Shown here: positions 30,775-45,589 of the stretch, piece after piece
How positions within the stretch are numbered: the stretch's first letter is position 1
Layout: each line of letters starts with the position of its first letter
Origin: Microvelia longipes
Taxonomy: Eukaryota > Arthropoda > Insecta > Hemiptera > Veliidae
Reading direction: 5' to 3'
DNA length: 64,000 bases
NCBI GenBank assembly: GCA_018340805.1
Contig: JACMZG010001908.1
Coordinates: forward strand, 33,871,414 to 33,935,413
Notes under the pieces: generated by a model
Databases searched by the model: none
The model's input: only the letters and a program-made list of their open reading frames with translations
Told to the model about the DNA's origin: nothing
Program-made: the position numbers and the translations under genes

Positions 30775-32110
30775 TTCCTGTCCTCAGTGGAGTCCCTCAG
30801 GGATCTACTTTGGACCAATTTTATTTGTATTGTATATTAATGATTTAGCTTATCTTTTATCAACTGTAATATTTCTTTTTTTGCTGATGATTTGAAACTT
30901 TACTTTTAAATTACATGCATTCGTGACTGTAGTTTTCTTCAAATGGCTATTGATCTTTTGTGTCAATGGTGTAATGACAATTATATTGTATTAAATATAT
31001 CTAAATGTCATGTTACAAGATTTTATAGAATCAAAAATGCTATCCTGTTTGATCACACCATGTCTGGTTCTCCTCCCTCTTGCTTGCCCTGTTTGATTAC
31101 ACCATGTCTGGTTCTCATCTCTCTTGCTTGCCTTATATTAAATATCTTGGTGTAATCATGGATCAAACACTTAGTTTTAATTATCATATTAATTACATCA
31201 CCAAAAAAGCCATGAAAATTCTTGGTGTTATTATCAGACATAGTGGTGGTTTTAAAAAAATATCCAGTCTTAATGTGCTGTATAGCTCTTTGGTTAGACA
31301 AATTTTAGAATATGCGTCTCCCTCTTGGTCACCTCATTATCAAGTTTCAATTTATGCTATTAAAAGAGTTCAGCATAAATACCTTAGGTATATGGACTTC
31401 AGATTTGGCAACAAACCTCAAAATTTATTTCCTTATAATTACCAACAAATTATGAACCTTCTTAATGTTAATACCTTACATCACCGTAGGATTATAGCTG
31501 ATCTGGTTTATCTCTATAAAATATTTCACAATAAAATAGATTGCTCTGGGCTTTTATCTTTACTTATTTTAGAGTTCCATCACATGGCACACGTTCATAT
31601 TTTACGTTTCAAATTGATAACAGGTACACTGGTTCCAATTATATACTAAATTCTCCTCTTATGAGATTTCAGAGAGAAGCAAATAGGTACATGTATACAT
31701 TAGACACGTTTAATTACTCTGTTCATTAACACTCTCACACATATACAAAATATATAACATGAAAACATTAAATTATTAACATATTTAAATAAAAATTTGA
31801 TATTTCATATGAAATTTCTGACTGTAACTAGACTGATCTTTGTTTAATTTCAATAACTAAAAGTGTTTATTATTGGTTATGCTGCTCTTTCTTTTGTTCA
31901 TGTTTTTGTATCGCTTTTTTTTGTATAATTTTATTTCAATGATAAAGTATATTTAGAATTTACTTTAAATTTTGTTCTTTTTTTAATTTGTACTTGGTTT
32001 TAATTTTTTATTTTAATATTTCAATAAAACTTTAATATTTATATGAGAACACAATTATTCTGTAACTTTGTATAAGGACATTAGTCCGTAAATTTTATAA
32101 ATAAATTACA
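30775..32110 (+). pseudogene. LINE-gamma, 5'-truncated reverse transcriptase
   Basis: Jockey-superfamily-like. It begins inside the reverse transcriptase at a PQGST-type motif (30792) with YINDLAYLLS-like residues and FADDLKLYF-like residues around 30880, all in broken frames. The open stretch 30943-31155 covers CQWCNDNYIVLNISKCHVT. Another (31080-31649) covers YIKYLGVIMDQTLSFNYHIN, YSSLVRQILEYASPSWSPH and KRVQHKYLRYM, the connection and thumb region. A 44-bp tandem duplication (31044-31087 / 31088-31131) accounts for the shift between the two frames. The 3' region has several AATAAA-like words and ends near 32110. Confidence 0.85.
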
Positions 32111-33474
32111 AAATAACTTAATAGAGCTTAATAGAGTTTTTGATAGAGCCATAACTTTGGTTGTAATCATCCGATTCTGATGATACACTCGTTTTATTTC
32201 CTATACACTATAGGAATATTTTATCAGCTTTAAAACATGGTCTCTTCATGTTTTGCATATGATTTACTTATTGCAAGAAAACTAGAATTAGTGTGATTTT
32301 ATAAAATTTTGAGCACGCGCAATCATATGAAAGGCTTCTCTCTGGATAGGCAGACTATGTATTTCCTTCATAGTTTAGGGTATATTTTCAGAATAATTTG
32401 GTTCGAAGTAGTAAAAAATGAGTTACATTTTTTAAGCCTGACTCTTGGACTATATGTTACCTTCCCACATAAAATTTAATCTAATAGGTTGATAATACAA
32501 AAATTTCAAATTCAATCCTTAAACAAATGACCCATTTTATCTAAACATGACCTACTATACTCAAGGAGAGCAGAGACATCATATCATTCATTAAAAAAAT
32601 CTTACTAGATCTCATAAATATTAATTACCTTAAAATTAACAAACAAAATATTGTTATCAATAGGATCAGAATTTGCAAAAAAATAATTTTAAATGGTTAA
32701 ATCAATTATCAGAAATAAATGCAGATACCTCAATGACAAGTAAACCCTACAAAGAATTATTGGTGTTCAGATATTTTTTAAAAATATTTCTTCCTATTGC
32801 TGAAGTAGTAGGTGAAGGGAGACTTCCCTGGTATTCAAAACCAAATTTTTTTTTTTTCTCAATAAATTTTAACACAAACCACCAAAACAGTTTGTACTAT
32901 GTATACAGTTATATATAAAATTTAATGCTGGTTATTAAATTATTTTTTATAAAAACAATACAGTAATATAGTAACTATAGTGAATGATAAAAACATATAT
33001 TAATAAAGAATAAATTACATCTGTATAATTAAAATAATACTAAAATAGATTAATATACAAACAATCACAATCCATAAGTTTAACATTATTATACTAAATA
33101 ATACATGTTATTTTACAACAGTCAAAAACACTTCATAGGTACAACATAATTAATCTTAAAGTAAACATTAAAACATATAGCATGATTAAAGTACCTTCTC
33201 AATGCTGGAGGATTTGAAAGTTAAATTCTCTTCTTTAAGAAAGTATACAAGAAACATTCTGTTACCTGTGCTTTAAGACCTAAAGTATAAACTTTTTAAC
33301 TTCACTCATAACAAATAAATATAATTATCTAGTAAGTATACCAGTATACAAGATCATTTAAATTGAGACTACAGGAGCAAAGAAAATTATATTTTATTTC
33401 TATCATTTTTTATTTTATTAACAACATTCTAGGAGACTTTATAAAATCCTATATTAAGTACGATTTAATTTATT
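32111..33474. other. AT-rich intergenic, possible NUDT21 3' region
   Basis: A candidate terminal NUDT21 exon at 32480-32450 (minus) is discussed under that gene and in the findings. No other feature can be supported. Confidence 0.3.
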
Positions 33475-34230
33475 ACATTTTTTTTTACTTTTCCTCATTT
33501 ATACTGTAGGTATATAGGAAAAGTATTGTTTCCAAAAAATCTTAAACCAGGATATCACCGGATTACAAACACTTAAAATGGAATTTTCAGTTTCAGGTGT
33601 TTTTAAGATGTCGTGAGTGGTTTTAACAAAGTTGTCTGTCTTTATGTGTGCGTGCCTGTTATCATCGCAGTTCCCAGTGTATTTATGCTAGAGGGTTAAA
33701 CCTTTGCACACAAATCAGTCTATAGCTGTAGCTGTGTCAGAAATATCATAAAATATTTTTTATGACGTCATTAACCCACAATAATGACTAAGTGAAAAAT
33801 TTGAAGAAATTATAAAAGCGGAATGAATAAAACTAACATATGTGATAAGTTTCATCTCATTATCAGCATTAGTTAAATCTTATTGAATGGCTTGTGTGTG
33901 TTTTTAAAAAAATATAAAAAATCAGAAAATAATCCAATTAAGTTTAATTTTGGTACAAGTGTATACCTTTCAGTAATAAATAAGTATACTAAGTTTTAAT
34001 AGGACAATTATATCCATAATTTTGTTGGATCAGAAAAGTTAAGCAGCATCGAGCAAGGCGCTGGATGGGTGACTACGGGGAATAAAGGAATAAGGGATTT
34101 ACTATCAGAGGACAAGTGTGTTGTAGTATAGATATCGAATTGTTATATATTCTAAGGACGAGGGAAGCAAGTCCGAAGTAGAGAGGATGACCATAGCGAA
34201 TCTGAGGTTCCCCGTACCCAATTTTTTAAA
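33475..34230 (+). mobile_element. 5S-module repeat element, copy 6 (near full length)
   Basis: Begins with the T-rich/acttttcctcatttatac end and runs through the body (tttcaggtgtttttaagatg, then tatgacgtcattaacccaca). At 34037-34080 it has the 5S module GTTAAGCAGCATCGAGC, then GCGCTGGATGGGTGACTACG, with a short deletion between box A and box C. The tail has two 'aggac(a/g)ag' words and ends 'gaggttccccgtacccaatt'. It is about 750 bp, colinear with copy 1 in the opposite orientation. Confidence 0.75.
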
Positions 34231-34278
34231 ATTATTTTACACACACAATTCAAACAAACATCTTAAAATATGACTGTT

Positions 34279-34452
34279 GCATGTCTGTAGCCAGCCAAAA
34301 CTGTAGGAGGAGGGGACCAATCCCAGAGGGGGCAATATTCACACATCTATTAAGAACTTCCTGGGGGGAGGGGATGCCCCCCATGGCACATCTATATTCC
34401 CTTTCCTGGGAGGAGGGGATGCCCCCTGGCCCCTACTTGGCTATGGGCATGC
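34279..34452. mobile_element. small element with 'gcatg..tagcca' inverted ends
   Basis: Left end gcatgtctgtagccag, right end ttggctatgggcatgc (complement gcatgcccatagccaa). Inside are two direct copies of 'gggaggggatgccccc' (34374, 34409). No coding capacity. Probably a MITE; the superfamily is open and a target duplication is unclear. Confidence 0.5.
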
Positions 34453-36978
<2,526 letters not shown>

Positions 36979-37112
36979 AATCGTCACAAATAAGAAAACC
37001 CAAAAAAACAATAAGGACATTAACAATGATCAATGACAAACCTCCCTTTCGTTATCAATTTCTTATTATTAACTTAGAGGTGGCGCTGCTACAAACTTTG
37101 AATCGCAAATCT
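36979..37112 (+). repeat. repeat F, copy 1
   Basis: Matches 42652-42768: aatcgtcacaaataag / aatcgccacaaataag at the start; ccctttcgttat in the middle; gcgctgctac, then actttgaatcgc at the end. Class unknown; no terminal inverted repeats were seen. Confidence 0.6.
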
Positions 37113-37200
37113 CTATGGTGCCAATGATCTTTTTTTAAAAATATTAAGAATCAATTTTTCTAAACTCCTACTTGATTTTTAGAAGAGTCAGTTCCACAAT

Positions 37201-37221
37201 AGCTGTTACTCAGTAACAGCT
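37201..37221. repeat. 21-bp palindrome
   Basis: agctgttact-c-agtaacagct reads the same on both strands around a single central base. Confidence 0.75.
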
Positions 37222-37319
37222 TAATCAACAAAGCAGGTTGTAAGGACTAGTGGCATTGACTAGCGGCCGCAGTAGTTGAAGTAGAATCCCCTTGATTAAA
37301 AGCTGGTCCCTCAACCCAT

Positions 37320-37445
37320 AGAGAATATAGGGTGAGAGTGGGAACTAAAGTGATGTAGAAATTCATGCTGCAGGGGTGAGGCCACGGGACACAGTGGTCC
37401 AAGTCCCTGGTTTGAGGAGGTCCTAAAAGAACAGGGGCTAGTTGC
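37320..37445 (-). repeat. repeat G, copy 1
   Basis: The minus strand reads ggacttggaccactgtgtcc, then cacccctgcagcatgaattt and tacatcactttag. The same order occurs on the plus strand at 38886-38952. Origin unknown. Confidence 0.5.
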
Positions 37446-38079
37446 ATCAACTACCACACGCAGCGACGGATGGGAAGGTTCAAAACGGCGCGGGAAATGT
37501 TTACCACCGGCGCCACCCCCCCCCCCTATTCTTGGTTAGGAGCGAGGCGTATAAACACTATTTTGTCTTGAAAGCAAAATACTCCTTAAACATTATGTAG
37601 CACAATTTGCTGCATAATATAAATAAAAATATTCTCAATGATATGATTAGATTAGGTAGTGACTTTAGTTCTATAAAAAGTATTAAACGAATTTATTCAT
37701 TTTTGAACGACAATTTTCATTTTTTATCCTGTGAAATCTGTTGATTTTTAAAAAAAATTTCTAGTCCTTTTTGTTAATGTTTTTATTGTTGTTCCTTTAA
37801 AATTTCCTTTTAAAGTCAACCAACCGGCGCCGGTTGGTCGCCGATTGGTCAACCGGTTGGTCGCCGGTTGATCTACCGGAGCCTCCTGCGCCAGTCGCCA
37901 AATTTTTTTTTCTTTGCAAAGCCGACCAACCGGCGCCTCGGGAAATTTCCGAACGCTCTTATGCCCATCCGTCGCCTGACCACAACGGAGTGCTAGTTTC
38001 ACCACAACTGTTATCAATATTGTTATCAGTTTTAAATCAAGACGTCTATAAACAAGACAAATTTTCTGAACATTTTTAG
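37446..38079. repeat. GC-rich patch and 'accggttggtcgccggttg' repeats
   Basis: 37470-37545 is GC-rich with a run of ten C. 37815-37945 contains repeated and inverted forms of 'ccggttggtcgcc' (37829, 37851, 37861, 37924). The open frames across it reflect this composition and are not called genes. Confidence 0.4.
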
Positions 38080-38544
38080 TTCCTTATAAGATTATTTGAA
38101 GAAAGGGCAGTCAGAACATTTAAAAGGAGATACGGAGCATCAAAAGAAAACGGTGGAAACTGGCAAGCAAGATTAGCCATGTTTTTGTTCACATATAGAA
38201 CAACGCCACATGCAACAACCGGACGGTCACCGGCAGAGTTAATGTTTGGGAGACAGCTCAGGACACGTTTAACTCTTATAAAGCCAGATGTAAACCACAA
38301 CAATGAAGTTGCTCTGGCTAAACAAAAGTATTATGCTGATCAGAATGCAAGGGTAAAGGAGTTCAACAAAGGAGATACAGTATGGGTAGAACAAGGAGGT
38401 ATGCATGCTGAGGAAGGTATAATTGTAACAAAGCTAGGACCAGTAAATTATATTGTAAAGTATGGAGGAGTAGAACATATGTACCATGCAGACCAGTTGA
38501 GGAGGAGAATTGTTGAGCATCCATCGGGAGGGGAGGAAGTGTAA
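38080..38544 (+). pseudogene. Ty3/gypsy integrase C-terminal fragment
   Basis: Open frame of 154 codons without the catalytic D,D start. Seen: EERAVRTFKRRYG (end of the core domain), TYRTTPHATTGRSPAELMFG and RQLRTRLTLIKP, then a basic linker and a C-terminal domain KGDTVWVE ... YIVKYGGVEHMYHADQLRRR. This order is typical of integrases of arthropod Ty3/gypsy LTR retrotransposons. Upstream gag, protease, reverse transcriptase and the integrase catalytic core are absent, so it is 5'-truncated. The stop (38542-38544) overlaps the presumed start of the 3' LTR. Confidence 0.85.
38526..38542 (+). other. presumed polypurine tract and start of 3' LTR
   Basis: gggaggggaggaag (38526-38539) is all purine and is followed by TGTAATATT, the usual TG start of an LTR. 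The LTR 3' end could not be fixed because no second LTR is in the window. Confidence 0.5.
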
Positions 38545-39722
38545 TATTATTCAATGTCATCAATGACATTATTTGATTTTATTATTGTTAAAAGTTATGA
38601 CAATTAAATCAGTCTTAGTTTTGCAACTTAATTCGACTATTTAATAGTTATCATGATATCAGGTCTAGTTAAAAATAACAGCGTTTATATTTTTAAAATA
38701 TTTTATGAAAATTATACATTTAAAATAATGAATAAGCTTTTTAACATTGTTAAAGATCCCTTTAAATAATTTAAAACCTGAAAATGAAGAACTAATTTTT
38801 TTATATATGCCGTACAAGGTGAACCGACCTGCCTCTAGTGGAGAAAAGGTGAAAGCAGGTCCATCTAAAACAGCTTATTTCAGGGGAGTTGGACCACTGT
38901 GTCCCGCGCCCCCCACCCCTACTGTATGAATTCCAACATCACTTTAGAGGGAACAATATCTAATTTCCCACTGTCTAACCCCTCATTTCTACATCACTTT
39001 AATGTACAATGTTTTTGTGAATTAACATGTACATGTATGTATCATTCTTTTATCGGCGAGCCAGCAGCTATATTTAAGAACATCACTTTACTTACAATTT
39101 TATGTCTTTTACTTGTATATAGTTAGTATTTGAGGAATATGAATACTTCATGTTCTCACGTAACGTACTGTCACTGCTATGACTCCAAGAATTAATGTTA
39201 CTAGTATCCATATAATTTTTAATCATAAAATCACTTATTTTACCAAATATAAACCTATGATATAAACTAAAATATACTTCACACAGTAGTACGTGCTCAA
39301 CAATCCGATTTCAAAGAACAGGAACCACGCGCCATCTTATAAACAGGTTTGTTACAGGTAACACAGTGTTACCCTAAAAATCATCTAAAAGTGTGTGACG
39401 TGAACATGCTTTATTTAAACTAATTTAAAATTTGAGCTGAATAAAACTAAATTATAAATTTCTTTTTATCTCTTAATAAAAAAACTTAATTATTCGACGT
39501 AAAATAGTATAAAATTACTGTTTGATTTCTCCCTCCCCTCAAGTAAACAATCCCCCTCCACCTAGATACGTTTCTCATTCTTTTCGGCCATCTTTTTCTG
39601 TTTCTTGGTTCCGCGTTTAGACAAGCTTCTTTTTTTAAATCCATAACGTCCGTCAATAATCAAGGAATTTAAATTCTACCAAACCCCCAATTTTTCATAG
39701 TTTGTTCTTTTTGTTGTGTCGT
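38545..39722 (+). other. presumed gypsy LTR, repeat G copy 2, eIF1 5' flank
   Basis: 38545 to an undetermined point is probably the gypsy 3' LTR. 38886-38952 is repeat G copy 2 (ttggaccactgtgtcccg, then acatcactttag), with a further short echo near 38980-39003. 39530-39722 is pyrimidine- and GC-richer than its surroundings and probably holds the eIF1 promoter and 5' untranslated region. Confidence 0.4.
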
Positions 39723-42700
39723 ATGTCCATCCAGAATCTAAATACATTCGGTAAGTAAATTTGACTTTATTAGACTTATTTCCGACTGCTTCCAACATGG
39801 CGTTTTTCCTTGTTAACTTTCGCTTTTCATGCTTTGGATTTGTACAATTTATAAGCAACTAAGTTAAATATATAATATTTATGCGAGAGACACTAAAAGA
39901 ATCAATTATTTGTCAAAGGTTGTGTATAAGGAAGAGCTATTGCTTAACTCCATTTTGATGATTCATGACTTCCCCGAGGTTGTAAGGTTTCCTTCCTAGA
40001 TTAACCATCTATTTTCTAGCCTTTTACGGATCAGAATTTAACTTTGCTATCACATTTAAGATTCTAATCTGCAAACTACATTTATCAGATGGCCCCACCA
40101 AAGAAAAATTTTACACTAGTTTTATGAGTCATCGGGTAACTTAATAAGAAGGCTTCTTTTTTAACAAATTAAATGTTATAAATCATAATTGTTTTTCTAT
40201 TTAAAATAGAGAATATAGCAGGTATTATTGTACTTGGGGTACTTAGCATGTTTCATATTGTTGTGTAATACTCTCTAAATGTCATTTTAATCTTCGAGGT
40301 ATTGTTACTAGAGACCCCTTCAGGTTAAAGTTTGTAACATCTAAAAGTAACCTGACCATTTTTGCTTAAAAGTATGATCTAATAATCAGTACAAAATTGC
40401 TGTAACTTATACAGTAGAACATTATATATACAAATCAAAACACTAACAATGTGCGAGAAACTGAAAACAATTGATTTATTATAACTAGATCAAATTTTTG
40501 AAGGAGGTTACATGGAGCCCCAAAATGATGTTTTAGGCCTCGCAATGTACTGTGTTAGGATATACATTAGGGGGTGTTAGGATATAGGGGGCCTCTAGTG
40601 TATATCTGCTATGATTTTAATTATTTGATTTTAGAGCAACTATAGGTTGCAAATTTGTAATAGCAGGGAAAAGTTTCTAGTTATCTATTACCCAAGTTTA
40701 GTTCAAACCACTTAAATATCATATATGATGTCCAATACTATCCACAGACCTCATTTTTATGGTTGAGTTTAAATTGAATATAGGGTAAAAGCACAATGGA
40801 ATTCTTCTTTTTGTTAATAATTTTATTTCAAGTAGATTTGTAAAGTTGTGGTTATGTAAATTTTAGACTTGACATTGTTTCAATAGGCTGTAGATTATGG
40901 TTGTTTCACCCTAATAATAATGTTGGAAATCGTTCCCAAAACTGCAGGATTACACAAAGTGTGATCCCTGGGGGTCTATGGACCACATAAGGCAAAATTC
41001 TTGTAACCGTGTTTTTAATATTGATAATTTAATACATTAAGTAAATTGCCATGTGTATAAATTACGTTTGAGGGTTACATTATTTCAAAGTAGCAGGTAA
41101 AGAGGGGTTTAAAATATTGAATTACTAAATTTTTGTGTGATGGATGTGCTTATGTATAACGTTAAATACATAAATATTAAAAAGGGCTAAAGAAATTTGT
41201 TAGCTCAAATTTTTGATTAGACTAGTATATATGTTATTAGACGTTTTAAAAGTAAATAAAATTAACTGATAATATAAAAACTCCTATATTTTTTTGTAGA
41301 AATATGTGTGATGTTCTAGTTCTTTGACTCAAATATGAATAGTATTTTAATTATTAAAAATTGAAATAGTTTATTTCTCTTGTTAAATGTTAAAAGTAAT
41401 TTTTAAAGCTGAATATTAAGTACGCCAAGTAGTAGATTATGTAACTAGGATGTAAAATTTATTTTTTTGCTGCAGAAATTTGTTTATTGACGAGCAAAGT
41501 GAGTCGATAACAATTTTTAAAGCAATAGGAGAAAAATTAATCTATGCAACAGCCTCGGTTACGTAATGTTAATCTGCAATTGAAGTATTAAATAGTGCAA
41601 TTAAACCTGGGTAACTCATATCTAATTGATATTGTAACATTTGTTTTGTCATTACAATCTACAATAGAGATATATACTAGAGGGGGCGCTACCTATTTAA
41701 TACATTTAGAGCCTGAAGCATTTTTAGTGGGCTCTCCAGGCTCTGTTAACCTCATTGAAACCCCCCCTTCCCCCCCCAAAGCGGAGTTAAGTTGTAATAA
41801 ATTCAATGTTTTCGGCTTCCTGCAGATTGTTTGTGTGTATTTGTATTTTAAACATTCTAACTATATAATTTACTGTTTTGTTCTGTTTATTTGATGAAAA
41901 TGAACAATCGATGTGGTCAGGTTTACTTTTCGATGTTCCCAAATTCACCAATAGGGCCCCTCTAGTAATATATATCTCTATGACAATCTACTATTACTTT
42001 TATCTTGCTAAGTCTTAACTCAGGTGAATAGTACAGAAACTGATACTCTTATTCACCACAACACAAATTTCTTTTTATAAATACTATGAAGTAAAATTCA
42101 ATTTTTTTAAATTTTATCCTCGACTATTCTAATACAAGCAGATTTGGCAAAGAAAATATAATAATCAATTTAGATGGAAGCTGTGGCATTATAAAACAAG
42201 TTCTTAAACATTTAATGATAATAGCACTTATAATCAGTAATTACTAACAATAGTAGAGTTAAAACTGCAAAGTGGCCCCTAAAGTCAATGTTGAGTAGTG
42301 GCGGAGGCGGGAATTTGCTCCTCTTGTTTATATTATCATCAATAACTGCTAAATTTAATTGGGGTAGTTTAAAGCATTCGTTGAGCAATTCAATTCGTCT
42401 AGATTGAAATGATATGTTTGTTACAATTCGCGATTCAAAGAGATAGTTGGCAATACCAATGGCGGGAAAACAAAAGGGTGATCAAAAATTTTTTTAATAA
42501 GGGATTAGCATGCGGAGCCCAGTAAAAATCTTCCTTTATTTAATTTATTGTTTGTTAATTTGGTGATAAATGTGATAAAAATTTATAAAGAACGACCATG
42601 GGTGCCTAAAAATTAGTTAAATTAATACGCTTGATAAAAAAATTTAAAAAATAATCGCCACAAATAAGGAAACAGAAAATCCCATAAGACTTTAACAACT

Positions 42701-44134
42701 ACACCCTTTCGTTATAATTCTTATCAGAGACAGTGCGCTGCTACGGAACTTTGAATCGCCGAATATGGATTACTATTTTCTCAAGCTTTTTCATGCAGTA
42801 TTTTAACTGCTTCAATTGAAGAAAATTAAAAGATGAGTATTTTAGAACTTATTTGGTGGGGGTGTTATGAAAGAAAAGGGTGCCTCATGTATAATTTAAC
42901 TCAACTTTAGACCCCTAGAAATGAAGTCAGACATCTCTGCAATTCTGTATCTAATCACTTAAATGTACTACAGAGAAATTTCTCGATGCATCTAACTAAA
43001 ATATCACCTCTCTTTTTTTAACAAAGTAAAATGTAACTATGGTTAAATGGCTCCGGTTTACACTTTATGAAGATTGTATACTTATGCCAATAAAGAACTT
43101 GTTAAAAAAACTATGGTTAAATTGTGATCTTACTAATTTTAGTAATTTTTCCACTAAGTGAGATTTCTGTTTATTTTCAGACCCCTTTGCTGATGCAATT
43201 ACGGGTTCAAATGATGACGTCCAAGACGGTCTCGTTCATATAAGAATCCAGCAGAGGAATGGTAGGAAAACTTTAACCACCATACAGGGCCTCTCATCTG
43301 ATTATGACCTGAAAAAAATTGTCCGAGCATGTAAAAAGGTATTATTCTTTTCATTTTTGTAAATAGAGTATTTGCATTTGTTATTTTTGTTAAAATGTAA
43401 GCATATATCATTAAAATATTATCCTTTCTTATTTTCAAAGATAAATAAATTATTATTATGCAATAAAATAAATGTGGAAATACTCTCTATTTGGTTATTT
43501 TTATTATTATTTAAGTTAATCTGGTGGAGTATTTATTAAGTTGTAAAATATTTTTCCCATTTGTTCTTCGTACAAATCAGTCTATGGCTGTGGATAACAT
43601 AGTAAGTGGGATCCAAAAAAAAGTTTTTCAGCTTAGCAAAAAAAATTACCCTATTCTATTTTGTTTGCATTATATTATATATCTAAGTTTCTCTATGTTT
43701 ATATATCTAAGAAGCTATCTCTAGCATCTTTTTTTTCTTTCTGAGTTGAAAGTTGGAACGGGATGCTATTGTTACAGAAAATAAATGAAATCACTTTACT
43801 AATCAATTTGTATGTGGAATCACAATAACTAATATTTTGATAGTTATTTGTTTAACACAACATCACAAGTTATTATCGTTTTAAAGTGTGAGGTATATAC
43901 TCGTTATCTGGAAGAAAATTTTTTAATATTAAGAAAATATTATGCCTGTCATTATTAGCTCTGTAATTTTAACTATGTTTTGTTTAGGAATTTGCGTGCA
44001 ATGGAACAGTGATAGAGCACCCCGAATACGGTGAGGTGCTCCAACTTCAAGGGGATCAGAGGGAAAACATCTGCCAATGGTTAACTAAAACAGGGCTAGC
44101 TCGCTCTGACCAGCTCAAAGTACATGGTTTCTAA
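39723..44134 (+). CDS. eIF1: eIF1 (SUI1) translation initiation factor, three coding exons
   Basis: Exons 39723-39750, 43181-43338 and 43988-44134; introns 3.4 kb and 0.65 kb with GT/AG borders (phases 1 and 0). They give a complete 110-residue protein; human eIF1 has 113. Exon 1 encodes MSIQNLNTF and the split aspartate codon joins DPFADA. Exon 2 has HIRIQQRNGRKTLTTIQGL and YDLKKIVRACKK. Exon 3 has EFACNGTVIEHPEYGEVLQL and ends DQLKVHGF. The protein binds the 40S subunit near the P site and enforces AUG selection. The QQRNGRKTLTT loop is the conserved start-codon-sensing loop. A possible AATAAA is at 44866-44871. The first intron holds two MITE-A copies and one repeat F. Confidence 0.97.
40295..40613. 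mobile_element. MITE-A copy 3, eIF1 intron 1
   Basis: Diverged left end (ttactagagacccct), internal 'aacatctaaaagtaacctga' and right end gcctctagtgtatatctgct. The ends are eroded, so a target duplication is not clear. Confidence 0.6.
41663..41982. mobile_element. MITE-A copy 4, eIF1 intron 1, exact 9-bp target duplication
   Basis: Left end atagagatatatactagagg, right end complementary (cccctctagtaatatatatc..tctatg). The flanking 9-mers are identical, ACAATCTAC at 41654-41662 and 41983-41991. The copy is 320 bp. Its internal 'gtggtcaggtttacttttcg' matches the complement of copy 1. Confidence 0.88.
42652..42768 (+). repeat. repeat F, copy 2, eIF1 intron 1
   Basis: Counterpart of 36979-37112 (see there), here with extra bases around 'cagtgcgctgctacggaact'. 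Confidence 0.6.
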
Positions 44135-45589
44135 ATCTTAGCTAATCAAAACTCAACTAACCTAAAACACCTCTATTATCTCCAACATTTTTATCTGTCT
44201 TTATAAATCAAAGCAATAATAACAGTTCATTCTTCATTTTATCTTTATTTCTTTTATTTAATATCCGCTTCTTAATTATTTTTTAAATCAAGGTTTAATA
44301 TTATTCTTTTTATATAAGTGTTGTAATTTTTGTAATTTATTAATTGATATATTTAAAAAAAATATTACTTCTCAAGCGTGTGTGTGTGTTTGACAAAAAT
44401 TTCATAAAGAATCGACCAGAGATGAAAGTGTTACTGGGGTAGTTGTATCTAGATGCCGATTGACGTTTAGGAAAAGAAAATACCCTTATTAATAATATAT
44501 TTAGTAATACATTTTTGCTATGAATTCTTCTTTTACAAACTGAGTAAGTAATTTTAATCATCCATGAGGATATTAGTAAATTTAATTAAATAATTTACTG
44601 TATAAGAAATTAAATATGTTATAATACAAAATGCTGTGCCTTTAATCGAGGGGAAAGTTGAGTTTCCTTTCGAAGTTGAACTTCTGGTAGCATTTAACCT
44701 CTAGAGTTTTGAATTATAAGTAAATCAAATTGTTAACTCGCTCATATATATTATATTAATTATTTCATTTGATTTTAATTTTCATTAATTCGTATGGGCG
44801 ATTTAATATACTAAATGTTCAGCTATAAATATATTCATCGCTTTGTTACCATAATGTTTCCGTAAAATAAAAAGCTTGTAAGCATATAAATGTCTTAAGT
44901 TCATGTTATCCTTTCTACATTTTAGAGAGTTTCGTCATGAAGAAGAGTGAAAACTGCAGTTCACAGCAGAAAACCAAAGTCTCAAGTGTATCTTACATTT
45001 TTTATGAAGTCTGCCATAATTAGGCCCTTTCTGTTCTTTCGTCATAAAGAGGCACTTATTCTGTTATACACTTTTAAAAGCCTGTTCCATACACAATCCT
45101 GATAATGATAGATTTCAAAACTAAAAGGTGATGTTAAGATGTCCTGATCTAATTTTCTTAAACACTGTGAAGAACACAATCTATTTAGTTAACCATTTTC
45201 TATGGTCCAAGACCATAAATTGTTTCCTACAACCGGGTTTGGCACCATTTATGAGGCCTAGTATATCCTTGGACTTAAATTTATTGCTTAAACATGTCAA
45301 GCCCAACCCAACATTTGTGACTCTAAAACTTTTAAGAACAGAGAAAATATTATAATGTACATAATCTGAAGATTGGCTTCGGGCCCAGTGTACTCCCCCC
45401 CCCCTAGAAAAAAAGTCGTCCAAATAATTTTAATAGATTCCCGCGAAATTGATAATCTTTGCCCCCCCCTGCAAAAGTTTGGCTGCACTACCTAAATTGG
45501 TGAGTTTAAGCTTAAAGACCCCAACCTCAAAAGATTTATAAGTGAGAGAACAAAGTCCTCTTTACCATTTAAAAGATTTAAGTGTAATT
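44135..45589 (+). other. eIF1 3' untranslated region and flank
   Basis: 44135 to about 44880 is probably the 3' untranslated region. 44925-45020 shows an acceptor-like 'ttttag' followed by a 28-codon frame (MKKSENCSSQQKTKVSS..) without recognised homology. 45390-45480 has C-runs and 'cccccccctgcaaaagttt'. No further gene is called. Confidence 0.35.

Noticed and set aside
37748..38079. Overlapping ORFs on both strands in the GC-rich patch
   Set aside because: Openness follows from GC-rich imperfect repeats (ccggttggtcgcc); no domain, no splice context.
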